Source: an uncultured Eubacteriales bacterium (GTDB taxonomy: Bacteria > Bacillota > Clostridia > Lachnospirales > Lachnospiraceae). Taken from it: DNA of 64,000 bases. The position numbers were made by a program, and so were the translations under genes. The DNA lies in contig OMVU01000002.1 of NCBI GenBank assembly GCA_900314565.1, positions 39,105 to 103,104 of the forward strand. Direction: 5' to 3'. The notes below the pieces were generated by a model. The model did no database searches, was not told the DNA's origin, and saw only the letters and a program-made list of their open reading frames with translations. Below, in pieces: positions 25,602 through 34,660 of this stretch (within the stretch, counting starts at the first letter, position 1; the number at the start of each line of letters is the position of its first letter).

Positions 25602-27299
25602 TTAACATTTTAATGCATTCTCTTTGTATTGTCTACACATCTCCTTCATTTCAGTGGCAGTTTTTTGTGTATTTTGCGTAATTTCGGCACCGCCCAGAAG
25701 CCTTGCAAGTTCGTCGACAGATTCCTCCGGTCCGAGGCTTTCGATCCTTGTCACAGCCGCTCCGTCGGTCACTTCCTTGGTAATTCCGTAGTGCGTATCC
25801 GCCATCGCGGCGATCTGCGGAAGGTGTGTGATACACAGTACCTGACGGTTCATCGCGATCACAGCCATCTTCTCAGCGACCTTCTGTGCGGTCCGTCCGG
25901 AAATACCCGTATCCACCTCATCGAAGATCAGCGTCCCGGTGCGGTCCTCCGACGCGAACATCGTCTTGATCCCCAGCATGATGCGGGAGAGCTCACCGCC
26001 GGAGACGACCTTATTAAGCTCCCTGCGGCTTTCTCCGGGATTGGTCGCGATCATAAAGGAAACGGTATCCTGTCCGCCGGCCGTATAGCTCTTCGTCTCC
26101 CCGAAGGAGACCGCGAAATCGGCGCGCGCAAAATTGAGGTCTTTAAGCTGGGCCGCTACATCGAGGGCAAAGCTCTCCGCATATTTCTTTCTGGCCTCCG
26201 TGAGCTTCTGCGAGGCAGTCTCAAGCTCCTTTTCCCGGAGACCGAGCAGAGACTTGAGCTTCTTCCTGTTCTCCTCGTAGTTCTTCAGCTCCGCAAGAAG
26301 ATCCTGCTTCTCCTTCAGAGCTTCCAGAATATCATCAACGGTCCTCCCGTACTTTGATTTCAGATGATTGATCAGGTCGAGACGTTCCTCCGTCTCGGCA
26401 AAGACTTCGTCGGCAAATGTAAGTCCGTCCAGATAATCCGCCGCACTGCGGTTGAAATCACCGAGAAGGCTCTCGATCTCCGTGAGCATTCCGAGAAGCT
26501 CCGATACGTCCTCGTCGTACGAAGCCGCGCTCTCCAGCTCCCGGACGGCAAGCCCGACCGACTCCCCGGCCCCGCTTTCGCTGTCGTATCCGGTCAGCTC
26601 GTGTGCCCTGCCGACCGCAACGACGATTTTTCTCGCATTCTGCATCTTCCGGTATTCTTTTTCAAGCCTTGCATCCTCGCCGGGCTTAAGGTCCGCGTCC
26701 TCGATCTCCCGGGTCTCGAATTCAAGAAATGCAATCTGCCGGTTCCGCTCCTCCTCGCTCAGGTCTTCTCCTCCCAGGCGCTTCCTGACATCAGACCAGG
26801 CTCTGTACTTTTCGGCGACATCCGCCTTCAGATCCGCGATCTCGCTCCCGCCGTATTCATCGAGCAGGGCGAGCTGATGCTCCTCCCGGAGCAGCTTCTG
26901 ATGCTCGCTCTGTCCGTGGATGTCCAGGAGGAGGGATGCGGCCCGCCGCACATCCGCTGCCGTCCTTGTCTCCCCGTTGATCCTGCACGTGCTCCTCGTA
27001 CCCGTGACTTTTCTTGCTATGAGCACATACCCTTCGTCCTCCGGCTCCACGTCGACCGCCCGGAGCGCCTCAATTGTTTCCGGATCGTTCACAAGAAAAA
27101 CAAGCTCCACGAGGCCGTACGGCGCGTCCTCCCGGAGCAGATTCCTCGGCGTCTTTCCTCCGAGCGCCAGTGTGATCGAATCGATAATGATCGATTTTCC
27201 GGCTCCGGTCTCGCCTGTCAGAATATTGAGCCCCTCCGTGAAATCGATATCGATCTCACGGATCAGGGCAAGATTTTTGATATGCAGATTCTTCAGCAT
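25602..27299 (-). CDS. recN: DNA repair protein RecN
   Basis: RecN is an SMC-like ATPase recruited to double-strand breaks. The 565 residues show the N-terminal Walker A GETGAGKSIIIDS, a long central coiled-coil region (about 150-370), the ABC signature VVSGGELSRIMLGIK and Walker B GTLIFDEVDTGISG. GGAGG precedes the ATG. It is the first of a tightly packed set with argR, the classic recN-argR neighbourhood. No LexA box was identified immediately upstream. Confidence 0.97.
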   Translation of the reverse strand: MLKNLHIKNLALIREIDIDFTEGLNILTGETGAGKSIIIDSITLALGGKTPRNLLREDAPYGLVELVFLVNDPETIEALRAVDVEPEDEGYVLIARKVTGTRSTCRINGETRTAADVRRAASLLLDIHGQSEHQKLLREEHQLALLDEYGGSEIADLKADVAEKYRAWSDVRKRLGGEDLSEEERNRQIAFLEFETREIEDADLKPGEDARLEKEYRKMQNARKIVVAVGRAHELTGYDSESGAGESVGLAVRELESAASYDEDVSELLGMLTEIESLLGDFNRSAADYLDGLTFADEVFAETEERLDLINHLKSKYGRTVDDILEALKEKQDLLAELKNYEENRKKLKSLLGLREKELETASQKLTEARKKYAESFALDVAAQLKDLNFARADFAVSFGETKSYTAGGQDTVSFMIATNPGESRRELNKVVSGGELSRIMLGIKTMFASEDRTGTLIFDEVDTGISGRTAQKVAEKMAVIAMNRQVLCITHLPQIAAMADTHYGITKEVTDGAAVTRIESLGPEESVDELARLLGGAEITQNTQKTATEMKEMCRQYKENALKC

Positions 27300-27312
27300 T
27301 TTCCCCTCCGTG

Positions 27313-27774
27313 TCAGCTCTTTGCGGGCCTTGCGATCGACCGGATCCTGCCGACGACTTCCGGCCCCGCCTCTTCGCTCCGAACTGCGATCATGATCGTA
27401 TCATCCCCCGCTATGCAGCCGAGCACCTCCCGCCAGTCAAGACTGTCGATCGCTGCAGCCGCTGCCATCGCCATGCCGGAGACAGTATGCATGACGACCA
27501 GGTTTCCGGCGCAGTCCGCGGAGACAAAGGCGTCCTCGAGAACGCGTTTGTACATGAGGCTCAGATCTTCCTTTCCGAACGCCCCGACCGCATAGTGAAA
27601 TCCCCCGTTCGCAGAAGGGATCTTTCGCAGCTGGAGCTGCCGGATATCCCGGGATACCGTCGCCTGCGTGACGGTGAAGCCTGCCTCGTTGAGTCTCTCG
27701 GCAAGCTCCTCCTGTGTCTCAATTTCGTACTTTTCTACGAGCAGCAGGATCTGCTCATGCCTTGCATTTTTCAT
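27313..27774 (-). CDS. argR: Arginine repressor ArgR/AhrC
   Basis: ArgR is the arginine-responsive hexameric repressor or activator of arginine biosynthesis and catabolism. The 153 residues have an N-terminal winged helix (QEELAERLNEAG then QATVSRDIRQLQL) and a C-terminal oligomerisation/arginine-binding domain with LGCIAGDDTIMIAVRS, where the GDDT motif carries the ligand-binding aspartates. It lies 13 bp after recN in position and 3 bp from nadK, so it is co-transcribed. No arginine genes are in the window. Confidence 0.95.
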   Translation of the reverse strand: MKNARHEQILLLVEKYEIETQEELAERLNEAGFTVTQATVSRDIRQLQLRKIPSANGGFHYAVGAFGKEDLSLMYKRVLEDAFVSADCAGNLVVMHTVSGMAMAAAAAIDSLDWREVLGCIAGDDTIMIAVRSEEAGPEVVGRIRSIARPAKS

Positions 27775-27777
27775 CTC

Positions 27778-28602
27778 TTATGTACCTGCCATCTTCTGTC
27801 TCAGGACTTCGAGAAAACTGATATCATTGATTTTTACGATCTTCGTGCACTTTTCTGACTTTTTGATCTCTATCCGGTCACCCTCCGTGACGGATACATA
27901 GGCCCCGCCGTCAAAGGAGACACAGGCCTCCGCATCGGTCTTTATATGGCCCCTGCCGATCTCGACGACGATCCTGTCCGAGCTCTTGAAAATGATGCTC
28001 CGCATATTCATGGTGTGCGGCGAGATCGGCGTCATGAGAATGACGTTCGCCTCCGGGGAGACGATCGGTCCGCCCGCAGAGAGGCTGTAACCGGTCGATC
28101 CGGTCGCTGTCGAGAGGATCACTCCGTCCGCCTGATAGGAATTCAGGAAAGCTCCGTTCACATAATTCAGAAAACGGACGACCCTCAGCGGTCCCTGCCG
28201 GACGATACAGACGTCATTTAAAGCAACATCAGAGAGCAGCTCCTCATTTCCGCGGAACACAGTCCCCTGCAGCATCATGCGTTTCTCGATCGTGTACCTG
28301 TCGGTAAGCAGACGGTCCATGGCCGTATAGATCGAATTCCGGTCGACCTCGGCAAGATATCCCAGTGTCCCGAGATTCACGCCCAGAAGCGGAAAGTCCC
28401 GGTCTATGACCTTCTTCGCGGCCCGCAGAAGCGTCCCGTCGCCTCCCAGGACGATCGCGCAGTCGACCTCTTCACAGAGTTCTTCATCATCGTCCAGAAC
28501 AGAGCAGATGCCGCCTTTCGCTGTCAGATGATCCGCGATGTTCTTCGAGACCACGCCGCGGGGATCCTTATCCGTATTCCTGAAGATAGCAAATTTTTTC
28601 AT
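27778..28602 (-). CDS. nadK: NAD kinase
   Basis: NadK phosphorylates NAD to NADP. The 274 residues contain the catalytic GGDGTLLRA motif (53-61), the conserved GYLAEVD and the TGSTGYSLSAGGPIV stretch. The open frame continues 31 codons upstream with repetitive, non-family sequence. AAGGA seven bases before the ATG at 28602 marks the true start. The 320-bp gap upstream of it carries two inverted copies of the family C repeat, so the recN-asp23 operon may be broken here. Confidence 0.96.
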   Translation of the reverse strand: MKKFAIFRNTDKDPRGVVSKNIADHLTAKGGICSVLDDDEELCEEVDCAIVLGGDGTLLRAAKKVIDRDFPLLGVNLGTLGYLAEVDRNSIYTAMDRLLTDRYTIEKRMMLQGTVFRGNEELLSDVALNDVCIVRQGPLRVVRFLNYVNGAFLNSYQADGVILSTATGSTGYSLSAGGPIVSPEANVILMTPISPHTMNMRSIIFKSSDRIVVEIGRGHIKTDAEACVSFDGGAYVSVTEGDRIEIKKSEKCTKIVKINDISFLEVLRQKMAGT

Positions 28603-28682
28603 TTCAAGTCCTTTCCAGATCAGGTAATCCCGGGCGGTCGCGAAACTCTGCTCTGCAGATGCGAAACTCTGCTCTGCACAGA

Positions 28683-28757
28683 ATTGTATGAACATTCAAA
28701 CGGCTTCCGCGCCAGGAACTTCTGACATTCACTCAAGATGTGGAAAATCATTCGCAA
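28683..28757. repeat. Dispersed repeat family C, copy 2 (inverted)
   Basis: It is the reverse complement of bases 1-75 of the window with about two differences. It faces copy 3 (28802-28896) in the opposite orientation. A hairpin (GCAAAAAACGTT / AACGGTTTTTGC, 28754-28797) lies between them. Confidence 0.85.
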
Positions 28758-28801
28758 AAAACGTTAACTCGCTTCGCTCAGACAGAACGGTTTTTGCTCA
28801 T

Positions 28802-28896
28802 TCCACATCTTTCGTTCATAAAGAAGTTCCAAGGCTTGTGCAGATTGTTTGAATTGTTCACACAATTCCGTTTCGAGCAGGATTTCGCAATTTCCT
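28802..28896. repeat. Dispersed repeat family C, copy 3 (diverged)
   Basis: It begins TCCACATCTT like copy 1, continues AGAAGTTCC, and carries the GTTTGAATTGTTCACACAAT and TTTCGCAATTTCCTG segments. Similarity is clear but patchy. With copy 2 it fills the nadK-tlyA gap (28603-28924), where I see no gene. Confidence 0.65.
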
Positions 28897-28924
28897 GCTC
28901 CGGGAATCCCCTTAAGATCCGCCC

Positions 28925-29734
28925 TTATGCATCCTGGCGGTCGAGCTGCGCGTGCGCCCGCCCGACGGTCTCCTCAATCATGAACGATTCCGTATCCGGC
29001 ACTTCCTTCTTCGCAAGATACGCGAGATATTCGATATTGCCTTCCGGCCCCTTGATTGGAGAAAAGTCAAGCCCCAGCACGTAAAGGCCGATGCTCTGCG
29101 CGTAATCGAGCACCTTTCCGATCACTTCACTGTGTACGCGCGGGTCTCTCACCACACCGTGCTTTCCTACCTTCTCGCGTCCCGCCTCGAACTGCGGCTT
29201 TATCAGACAGACGATCCGTCCGTCCTCTTTTAGCAGGTCACGGACCGGGAGCAGCACCTTGGTGAGCGAGATGAAGCTCACGTCTATACTCGAGAAATCC
29301 GCCTGTACGGGGATATCCCCGGGAACGACGTGGCGAATGTTTGTCTTTTCCATACAGGTCACGCGGGGATCGTTGCGCAGCTTCCAGTCGAGCTGGCCTC
29401 TGCCAACATCGACCGCGTACACGTGCTCCGCACCGTTCTGCAGCATGCAGTCCGTGAATCCTCCCGTCGAGCTGCCGACGTCCAGGCAGGTAAGACCCTT
29501 AAGCGCAAGCTGAAAGACCGAGACCGCTTTCTCGAGCTTCAGACCGCCCCTGCTCACATACTTGAGCGTTGTCCCGCGCACTTCGACCGGCAGCGTCTCC
29601 TCGTAGGTCATGCCGGCCTTATCCGCCTTCTGTCCGTCTACATAGACGATCCCCGACATGATAATGGCTTTCGCCTTCTCGCGGGATCCGGCAAGTCCCT
29701 TTTCGACCAGCAGCACATCCAGCCTCTTTTTCAT
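28925..29734 (-). CDS. tlyA: TlyA-family 16S/23S rRNA 2'-O-methyltransferase
   Basis: TlyA proteins methylate ribose 2'-OH of cytidines in rRNA; in mycobacteria this confers capreomycin sensitivity, and some homologues act as hemolysins. The 269 residues have an N-terminal S4 RNA-binding domain (KRLDVLLVEKGLAGSREKAK) and an FtsJ-like SAM-dependent methyltransferase (CLDVGSSTGGFTDCMLQ, AVDVGRGQL). It overlaps xseB by 4 bp, and the neighbours nadK, xseB and recN are standard for this gene in clostridia. Confidence 0.94.
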   Translation of the reverse strand: MKKRLDVLLVEKGLAGSREKAKAIIMSGIVYVDGQKADKAGMTYEETLPVEVRGTTLKYVSRGGLKLEKAVSVFQLALKGLTCLDVGSSTGGFTDCMLQNGAEHVYAVDVGRGQLDWKLRNDPRVTCMEKTNIRHVVPGDIPVQADFSSIDVSFISLTKVLLPVRDLLKEDGRIVCLIKPQFEAGREKVGKHGVVRDPRVHSEVIGKVLDYAQSIGLYVLGLDFSPIKGPEGNIEYLAYLAKKEVPDTESFMIEETVGRAHAQLDRQDA

Positions 29735-29940
29735 TCAAAGTCCTCCGTGGTCCCGTCTTCTTCGACTTTGCGGATCTTTTTCTCCACCTCGTCGATCCTT
29801 CCGTTCACATCCCTGAGGAGCTTCATTCCCTCCTCGTACAGCGTAAATGAATCCTCGAGCGAAATCTCGTCGCTCTCCAGCGCCCTGACCATCTCATCGA
29901 GCTTTGCGAAGCTCTCCTCTATCGTCATTTTCTTTTTCAA
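29731..29940 (-). CDS. xseB: Exodeoxyribonuclease VII small subunit
   Basis: The small subunit binds in multiple copies to XseA to form the single-strand exonuclease. The 69 residues are helical, with the family pattern SFAKLDEMVRALESDEISLE and SFTLYEEGMKLLRD. It overlaps tlyA by 4 bp and xseA by 4 bp, so the three are translationally coupled. Confidence 0.95.
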   Translation of the reverse strand: MKKKMTIEESFAKLDEMVRALESDEISLEDSFTLYEEGMKLLRDVNGRIDEVEKKIRKVEEDGTTEDFE

Positions 29941-31274
29941 TGTTCTCTCTCCTCCACACCGCGGACATCCGCCCGGATCAGTCCGTCCGTGACATGGATC
30001 GTGACCGCGCTTCCCGTGTGCACACTCTTTATATTCTTTACCGCTCTGCCTTCTTCATCCGTGACGTAGGAATATCCCTGCCTGAGTTTATCCAGAGGAT
30101 TCAGCCCCTTGAACCGCTCGATCAGCATGAGCTGCCTTCTTGTTCCCGCATCAAGGAGCCGGTGCTCGGCGGTCTTCATTTTCTCCTGCGTCTCCCGGGA
30201 GCGTTCCCGGTTCGCCCGGATCTTCTCCCTGAGAATCTCAGACATCCGGATCTCCGCGTCCGCGAGCGTCCTTCTTCTGTCATTGATCCTGTTCTTCGGG
30301 CTCAGAGCCTCGAGCCGTACCCCGTAGAACCGGATATTTCCCCTTGCCGCGATGACCCGCCGCGCAGTGATGTTGTGAAATGAAGACAGAAGAGCCTCCG
30401 CTCTCCCTTTCGACCGCTCGATCCGGCGCTCCGTGCCGCTCCGAAGAGCTGCCTCGAGGCGCTCTGTTCTCTCCCTGAATTTCTCATAGTCGAAGACACA
30501 GAGTTCTGCGGCGGCCGACGGCGTCGGTGCCCGCATATCCGCTACGAAATCGGCGATCGTCACGTCCGTCTCATGACCCACGGCCGAGACGACAGGCGTA
30601 CTGCACGCAAAGACCGCTTCCGCGACCTCCCTCTCGTTGAAGGCCCACAGATCCTCAAGTGAGCCTCCGCCGCGGCCGATAATAATTACGTCCACGCCAA
30701 AATCGTCCAACACCCGGATCCCCCGGACGATGGACGCCTTTGCCCCCTCCCCCTGCACGCGGGCAGGGTAAAGATAGAGCTGCACATATGGATTTCTTCT
30801 GTGGGAAATATTCTGGATGTCCCGGATCGCCGCGCCCTCCGGCGCAGTCACGACACCCACTTTCATCGCATACTTCGGGATGGGCTTTTTATATTCTTTT
30901 TCGAACATGCCCATTTCTTTGAGCTCGTTACGCAGGGCGATGAACTGTTCGTAGAGCAGTCCCGCTCCCTCAAGGCGGATATCCCGCGCGTACAGCTGAT
31001 AGCTTCCGCCCTTCTCATAGACATCGACCGTGCCTCCGCAGATCACTCGGTCCCCGTTCTTCATCGGGAACTGAAGATTCCTGCGGTTTCCGGCGAACAT
31101 GATGCATGAGAGAGTACCCGAAGCGTCCTTCAGCGAAAAATAGATATGTCCCGAGGAGTGGTACTTGCAGTTCGAGACCTCTCCCCGGATATACACGTTC
31201 CGAAGGAGGATGTCCTGACTGAACATCCCCTTGATATATCGGTTGATCTGACCGACGGAATAAATATCTTTCAT
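29937..31274 (-). CDS. xseA: Exodeoxyribonuclease VII large subunit
   Basis: XseA is the catalytic subunit that degrades single-stranded DNA from both ends. The 445 residues have an N-terminal OB fold (VSNCKYHSSGHIYFSLKD), the catalytic core with GRGGGSLEDLWAFNE and SAVGHETDVTIADFVAD, then a long coiled-coil arm (about 265-370). It overlaps nusB and xseB by 4 bp each. Confidence 0.97.
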   Translation of the reverse strand: MKDIYSVGQINRYIKGMFSQDILLRNVYIRGEVSNCKYHSSGHIYFSLKDASGTLSCIMFAGNRRNLQFPMKNGDRVICGGTVDVYEKGGSYQLYARDIRLEGAGLLYEQFIALRNELKEMGMFEKEYKKPIPKYAMKVGVVTAPEGAAIRDIQNISHRRNPYVQLYLYPARVQGEGAKASIVRGIRVLDDFGVDVIIIGRGGGSLEDLWAFNEREVAEAVFACSTPVVSAVGHETDVTIADFVADMRAPTPSAAAELCVFDYEKFRERTERLEAALRSGTERRIERSKGRAEALLSSFHNITARRVIAARGNIRFYGVRLEALSPKNRINDRRRTLADAEIRMSEILREKIRANRERSRETQEKMKTAEHRLLDAGTRRQLMLIERFKGLNPLDKLRQGYSYVTDEEGRAVKNIKSVHTGSAVTIHVTDGLIRADVRGVEEREH

Positions 31275-31690
31275 TCTTTGTTTTCTTTGCTCTCTGCGGA
31301 TATTTTTCCGAGGATCCCGTTGACAAATGCGGGAGATTCGTCTCCCCCGTACTGCTTGGCGAGCTCGACAGCCTCGTTGATCGCTACGCCCTCCGGGATC
31401 TTTTCATCGAACAGCATCTCATAGACAGCTACGCGCATGATCGCAAGATCCGCGCTGCCGAACCGGTCTGTCTTCCAGCCCTTCGCCGTCGCGTTCAGAA
31501 TGGCGTCGATCTCCGGGACCTTCCCGCAGACTGCCCGGAAACGTTCCTCAATGGTCCGGCGGTCCTCCTCGTCAAGGCCTTCGATCCCGTCAAGGTAAAG
31601 ACGGACCTGCTCCTCCATGTCTTTCTCCCGCGTAAAGGAGAAAATAAAAACCAGTTTAAAAAGATGCTCCCTAATCTTTCTTCTACTCAC
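31271..31690 (-). CDS. nusB: Transcription antitermination factor NusB
   Basis: NusB binds boxA with S10 during rRNA antitermination. The 139 residues are helical, with REHLFKLVFIF at the N terminus and RVAVYEMLFDEKIPEGVAINEAVELAKQ near the C terminus in a family-typical pattern. The start codon is GTG at 31690. It overlaps xseA by 4 bp. The 85 bp before it, up to asp23, carry no clear terminator. Confidence 0.95.
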   Translation of the reverse strand: MSRRKIREHLFKLVFIFSFTREKDMEEQVRLYLDGIEGLDEEDRRTIEERFRAVCGKVPEIDAILNATAKGWKTDRFGSADLAIMRVAVYEMLFDEKIPEGVAINEAVELAKQYGGDESPAFVNGILGKISAESKENKE

Positions 31691-31775
31691 TTGGTGTCCT
31701 CCCCGGACCGGCAGCCGCCGTCTCCGGATCTATCTGACCTGAACTGTCCCGCCTTCATGACCCGGCAAAAGGATC

Positions 31776-32153
31776 TCAGTTTTCCTCAGCGCCGACGCCT
31801 GCGACAGAAATGTTGATCTCCGTGACCTCCATGCCGGTCATATTCTCGATCGCGCTCTTCACTCTCTCCTGAACGGCACGGCTCACTTCCGGAATGCTGT
31901 GCCCGAAAGCGATCGTGATTGCCAGGTCGCAGGCGACCTTTCCCTCATTGACCGATACACGCACACACTTCGAGATGGACTTGCCACCCTTCTTCGGAAT
32001 CACATCCGCAGTGACATTGCCTGCGAGGGAATCGACACCCTTCACCTCTGTGGCAGCAAGGCCCGCGATGACCGCGACGACCTCATCCGCGATCTTGACG
32101 GTGGATACATCCCCATCGTCTTTTATGGTATATGTATTTCTGTTCTCAGCCAT
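31776..32153 (-). CDS. Asp23/Gls24 family envelope-stress protein
   Basis: This is a small conserved Firmicutes protein (125 residues) of the Asp23/Gls24 family, usually encoded next to nusB. The family is linked to alkaline and envelope stress, with membrane-associated members. The sequence shows IADEVVAVIAGLAATEVKGV and EVSRAVQERVKSAIENMTGM. GGAGG precedes the ATG at 32153, four codons into the open frame. A perfect -10 promoter lies upstream, so it is likely the first gene of the nusB-xseA-xseB-tlyA run. Confidence 0.93.
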   Translation of the reverse strand: MAENRNTYTIKDDGDVSTVKIADEVVAVIAGLAATEVKGVDSLAGNVTADVIPKKGGKSISKCVRVSVNEGKVACDLAITIAFGHSIPEVSRAVQERVKSAIENMTGMEVTEINISVAGVGAEEN

Positions 32154-32320
32154 ATTAACCTCCATCTGTCAAAAAGCCCTGAATCCCGTGCATAAATGCC
32201 CGTCTGACCGGGCTCTCTGCCTTTTCATGTCATCGGAATCGCTGCGCGGATCCCTGAATGAATGCGGCGCAAAAAACCGGCCCTTCTGTCACGGCAGCTT
32301 CGCCGCTTTCGACAAGATTC

Positions 32321-32349
32321 ATTATAGCAACATTTTTTCAGCTCTTCAA
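32321..32349 (-). promoter_or_regulatory. Promoter upstream of asp23-nusB operon
   Basis: On the minus strand there is a -35 TTGAAG at 32349-32344, a 17-bp spacer and a perfect -10 TATAAT at 32326-32321. The leader to asp23 is about 160 bases. Confidence 0.75.
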
Positions 32350-32378
32350 TTGAAACGGTCTTTAAGGAGAGGGCAGCC

Positions 32379-33974
32379 TCAGTCGTCGTCCTCTTCCCAG
32401 CCACCGAATTCAGAGAGCCTCAGGCCCTTATTTCTGTCAAGCGTCATGCCGACGCTCCACTCATGCGCAAAGAGCAGGAGCGGATTGCCCCGCATATCCA
32501 CGACCTTCTTCATATCCGTCGTACCCGTAAGATTCTCGAGATCGATGTCATCCGGATTCTCGATCCAGCGGATCACCTCGTACGGAAGCGACTCCATGCG
32601 GATCTCCACCTTGTACTCACTCTCGAGCCGGAAGCGGAGAACGTCGAGCTGAAGGATACCGACGACGCCGACGATTATTTCCTCCATTCCCGAATGGAAC
32701 TCCTGGAAGACCTGGATCGCACCCTCCTGGGCGATCTCCTCGATTCCCTTCGTGAACTGCTTGCGCTTCATCGTATCGACCTGTCTCACGCGGGCAAAAT
32801 GCTCCGGCGCGAAGGTCGGGATCCCGCCGAATCGGAAATCATTTCCGGGCATGCAGACCGTATCTCCGATGGAATAGATCCCGGGATCAAAGACGCCGAT
32901 GATATCGCCTGCCCAGGCTTCAGAAACGACGTGGCGGTCATCCGCCATCATCTGCTGCGGCTGGGAGAGTCTGGCTTTCTTCTTTCCCTGTACATGCCAG
33001 ACTTCCATATTCGCATCAAAGTGCCCGGAGACGATCCGCATGAAGGCGACCCGGTCTCTGTGATTCTTATTCATATTCGCCTGGATCTTGAAGACGAAGG
33101 CGGAGAAATCATTTTTCTGCGGATCGATCAGTCCCGCGTCGGACATGCGCGGCAGGGGGGCGGTCGTCATTTTCAGGAAATGCTGCAGGAAGGTCTCCAC
33201 ACCGAAGTTCGTCAGCGCCGAGCCGAAGAAGACGGGTGAAAGCCTGCCCTTCGAGACCTCCTCCTGATCAAATTCCGCGGCAGCTCCGTCGAGGAGCTCC
33301 ATCTCCTCCCGGAGCAGCTCCGCCTCATCCTCCGTGACGAACCGGCCGAGATCCCCGTCTTCGAGACCGATCTCCTCGATCTCGCCCTCCTTCGTCCCTT
33401 TCTGCGTGTCGTGGAAAATGAGGACCTTCTCCGTCTGCCGGTCGTAGACTCCCTTAAAGGACTTGCCGGATCCGATCGGCCAGTTCACCGGGCAGCAGGG
33501 GATCCCAAGCTCCCGCTCGATCTCGTCGACCAGCTCAAAGGAGTCCCGCGCCTCACGGTCCATCTTATTGATAAATGTAAAGATCGGAATGTGGCGGCGG
33601 GCGCAGACCTTGAAAAGCTTTCTCGTCTGGGCCTCCACGCCCTTGGCACCGTCGATGACCATGACCGCAGAGTCCGCTGCCATCAGCGTACGATACGTAT
33701 CCTCGGAGAAATCCTGATGGCCGGGCGTATCCAGGATATTAATGCAGAACCCGTCGTAATTGAACTGGAGGACCGAGGAAGTGACCGAGATACCTCTCTG
33801 CTTCTCGATCTCCATCCAGTCGGAGACCGCGTGTCTCGCCGTCGCCTTGCCCTTTACGGAACCCGCGAGATTGATCGCACCGCCGTAGAGCAGGAATTTT
33901 TCTGTCAGTGTCGTCTTGCCCGCGTCGGGGTGCGAGATGATCGCGAACGTCCGGCGCCTAGTTATTTCGTCCAT
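32379..33974 (-). CDS. prfC: Peptide chain release factor 3
   Basis: RF3 is the GTPase that recycles RF1/RF2 from the ribosome after peptide release. The 531 residues match the family. The G domain shows ISHPDAGKTTLTEKFL, the switch region RGISVTSSV, DTPGHQDFSED and FINKMDREARD. The domain II and III patterns follow (FKIQANMNKNHRDRVAFMRI, GVVGILQLDVLRFRLESEY). GAGGT precedes the ATG. It stands alone between the phosphopantetheinyl transferase gene and asp23. Confidence 0.97.
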   Translation of the reverse strand: MDEITRRRTFAIISHPDAGKTTLTEKFLLYGGAINLAGSVKGKATARHAVSDWMEIEKQRGISVTSSVLQFNYDGFCINILDTPGHQDFSEDTYRTLMAADSAVMVIDGAKGVEAQTRKLFKVCARRHIPIFTFINKMDREARDSFELVDEIERELGIPCCPVNWPIGSGKSFKGVYDRQTEKVLIFHDTQKGTKEGEIEEIGLEDGDLGRFVTEDEAELLREEMELLDGAAAEFDQEEVSKGRLSPVFFGSALTNFGVETFLQHFLKMTTAPLPRMSDAGLIDPQKNDFSAFVFKIQANMNKNHRDRVAFMRIVSGHFDANMEVWHVQGKKKARLSQPQQMMADDRHVVSEAWAGDIIGVFDPGIYSIGDTVCMPGNDFRFGGIPTFAPEHFARVRQVDTMKRKQFTKGIEEIAQEGAIQVFQEFHSGMEEIIVGVVGILQLDVLRFRLESEYKVEIRMESLPYEVIRWIENPDDIDLENLTGTTDMKKVVDMRGNPLLLFAHEWSVGMTLDRNKGLRLSEFGGWEEDDD

Positions 33975-34075
33975 GAAATGTTACCTCAGACTGTAGATCA
34001 GTCATATCAAAATATAGTGTCAAATTTCTGTTTATTCTTCATCTCGCTCGCGGCATCCGCATTCCGCGTCAGAGA

Positions 34076-34660
34076 TCAGAGCTTTCTGAAGCCATCCCCT
34101 TCCCGTCGGTATTCCGTCAGAACGATCTCTGCCGGAAATTCCGTCCGGAGCGCCGCGAAATACCGCCCGTCGATATAGAGGAACATGCCCCATCCGTTCA
34201 TCGGAAGTCCCTTTATCTCGCCGAACATCCCCAGTCCGGTCCACTTCACATAGCTTTCCATAAGGACCCACTTCCGGTAGAATTCCGCCTCGCGGTCCTC
34301 TCTTTCAAGAAATGCCTCATACTCCGGATCCGTCATGATCCGCCGTCCGATCTTCTCATAGCTGATGACCCGGCGCTGCTCTATATCAACTCCGAGCGGT
34401 TCGGAGCCGATGGCGATCAGAATATACTCTCCGGCGTGGCTTATGCTGAAATGAATGTCCCTGCGCTCCACAAAAAACGGCTTGCCGTGTTCCGTTCTCC
34501 CGATCGTCAGGGACGCGGGATCTGCTCCGCAGATCCGTGAGACCGCGATGCGCAGAAGGTCATACGCCATTTTGCTGATCTCCTTCTGCTTATACCGGGA
34601 AGGAACGATCCGACTGTAAATGACTTCTATCCGTCTGCCGGATCCCTGAAAAAGACTCAT
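34076..34660 (-). CDS. Sfp-type 4'-phosphopantetheinyl transferase
   Basis: Enzymes of this type attach phosphopantetheine from CoA to carrier proteins. The 194 residues show [13 protein letters not shown], the metal-binding GVDIEQRR, and the region [16 protein letters not shown]. The last corresponds to the family W-x-x-K-E-S/A-x-x-K motif, but Met stands where Lys is usual. It is short for an Sfp (about 220-230), and no polyketide or NRPS genes are nearby, so the carrier could be AcpP or unknown. It overlaps gltX by 4 bp. Confidence 0.85.
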   Translation of the reverse strand: MSLFQGSGRRIEVIYSRIVPSRYKQKEISKMAYDLLRIAVSRICGADPASLTIGRTEHGKPFFVERRDIHFSISHAGEYILIAIGSEPLGVDIEQRRVISYEKIGRRIMTDPEYEAFLEREDREAEFYRKWVLMESYVKWTGLGMFGEIKGLPMNGWGMFLYIDGRYFAALRTEFPAEIVLTEYRREGDGFRKL

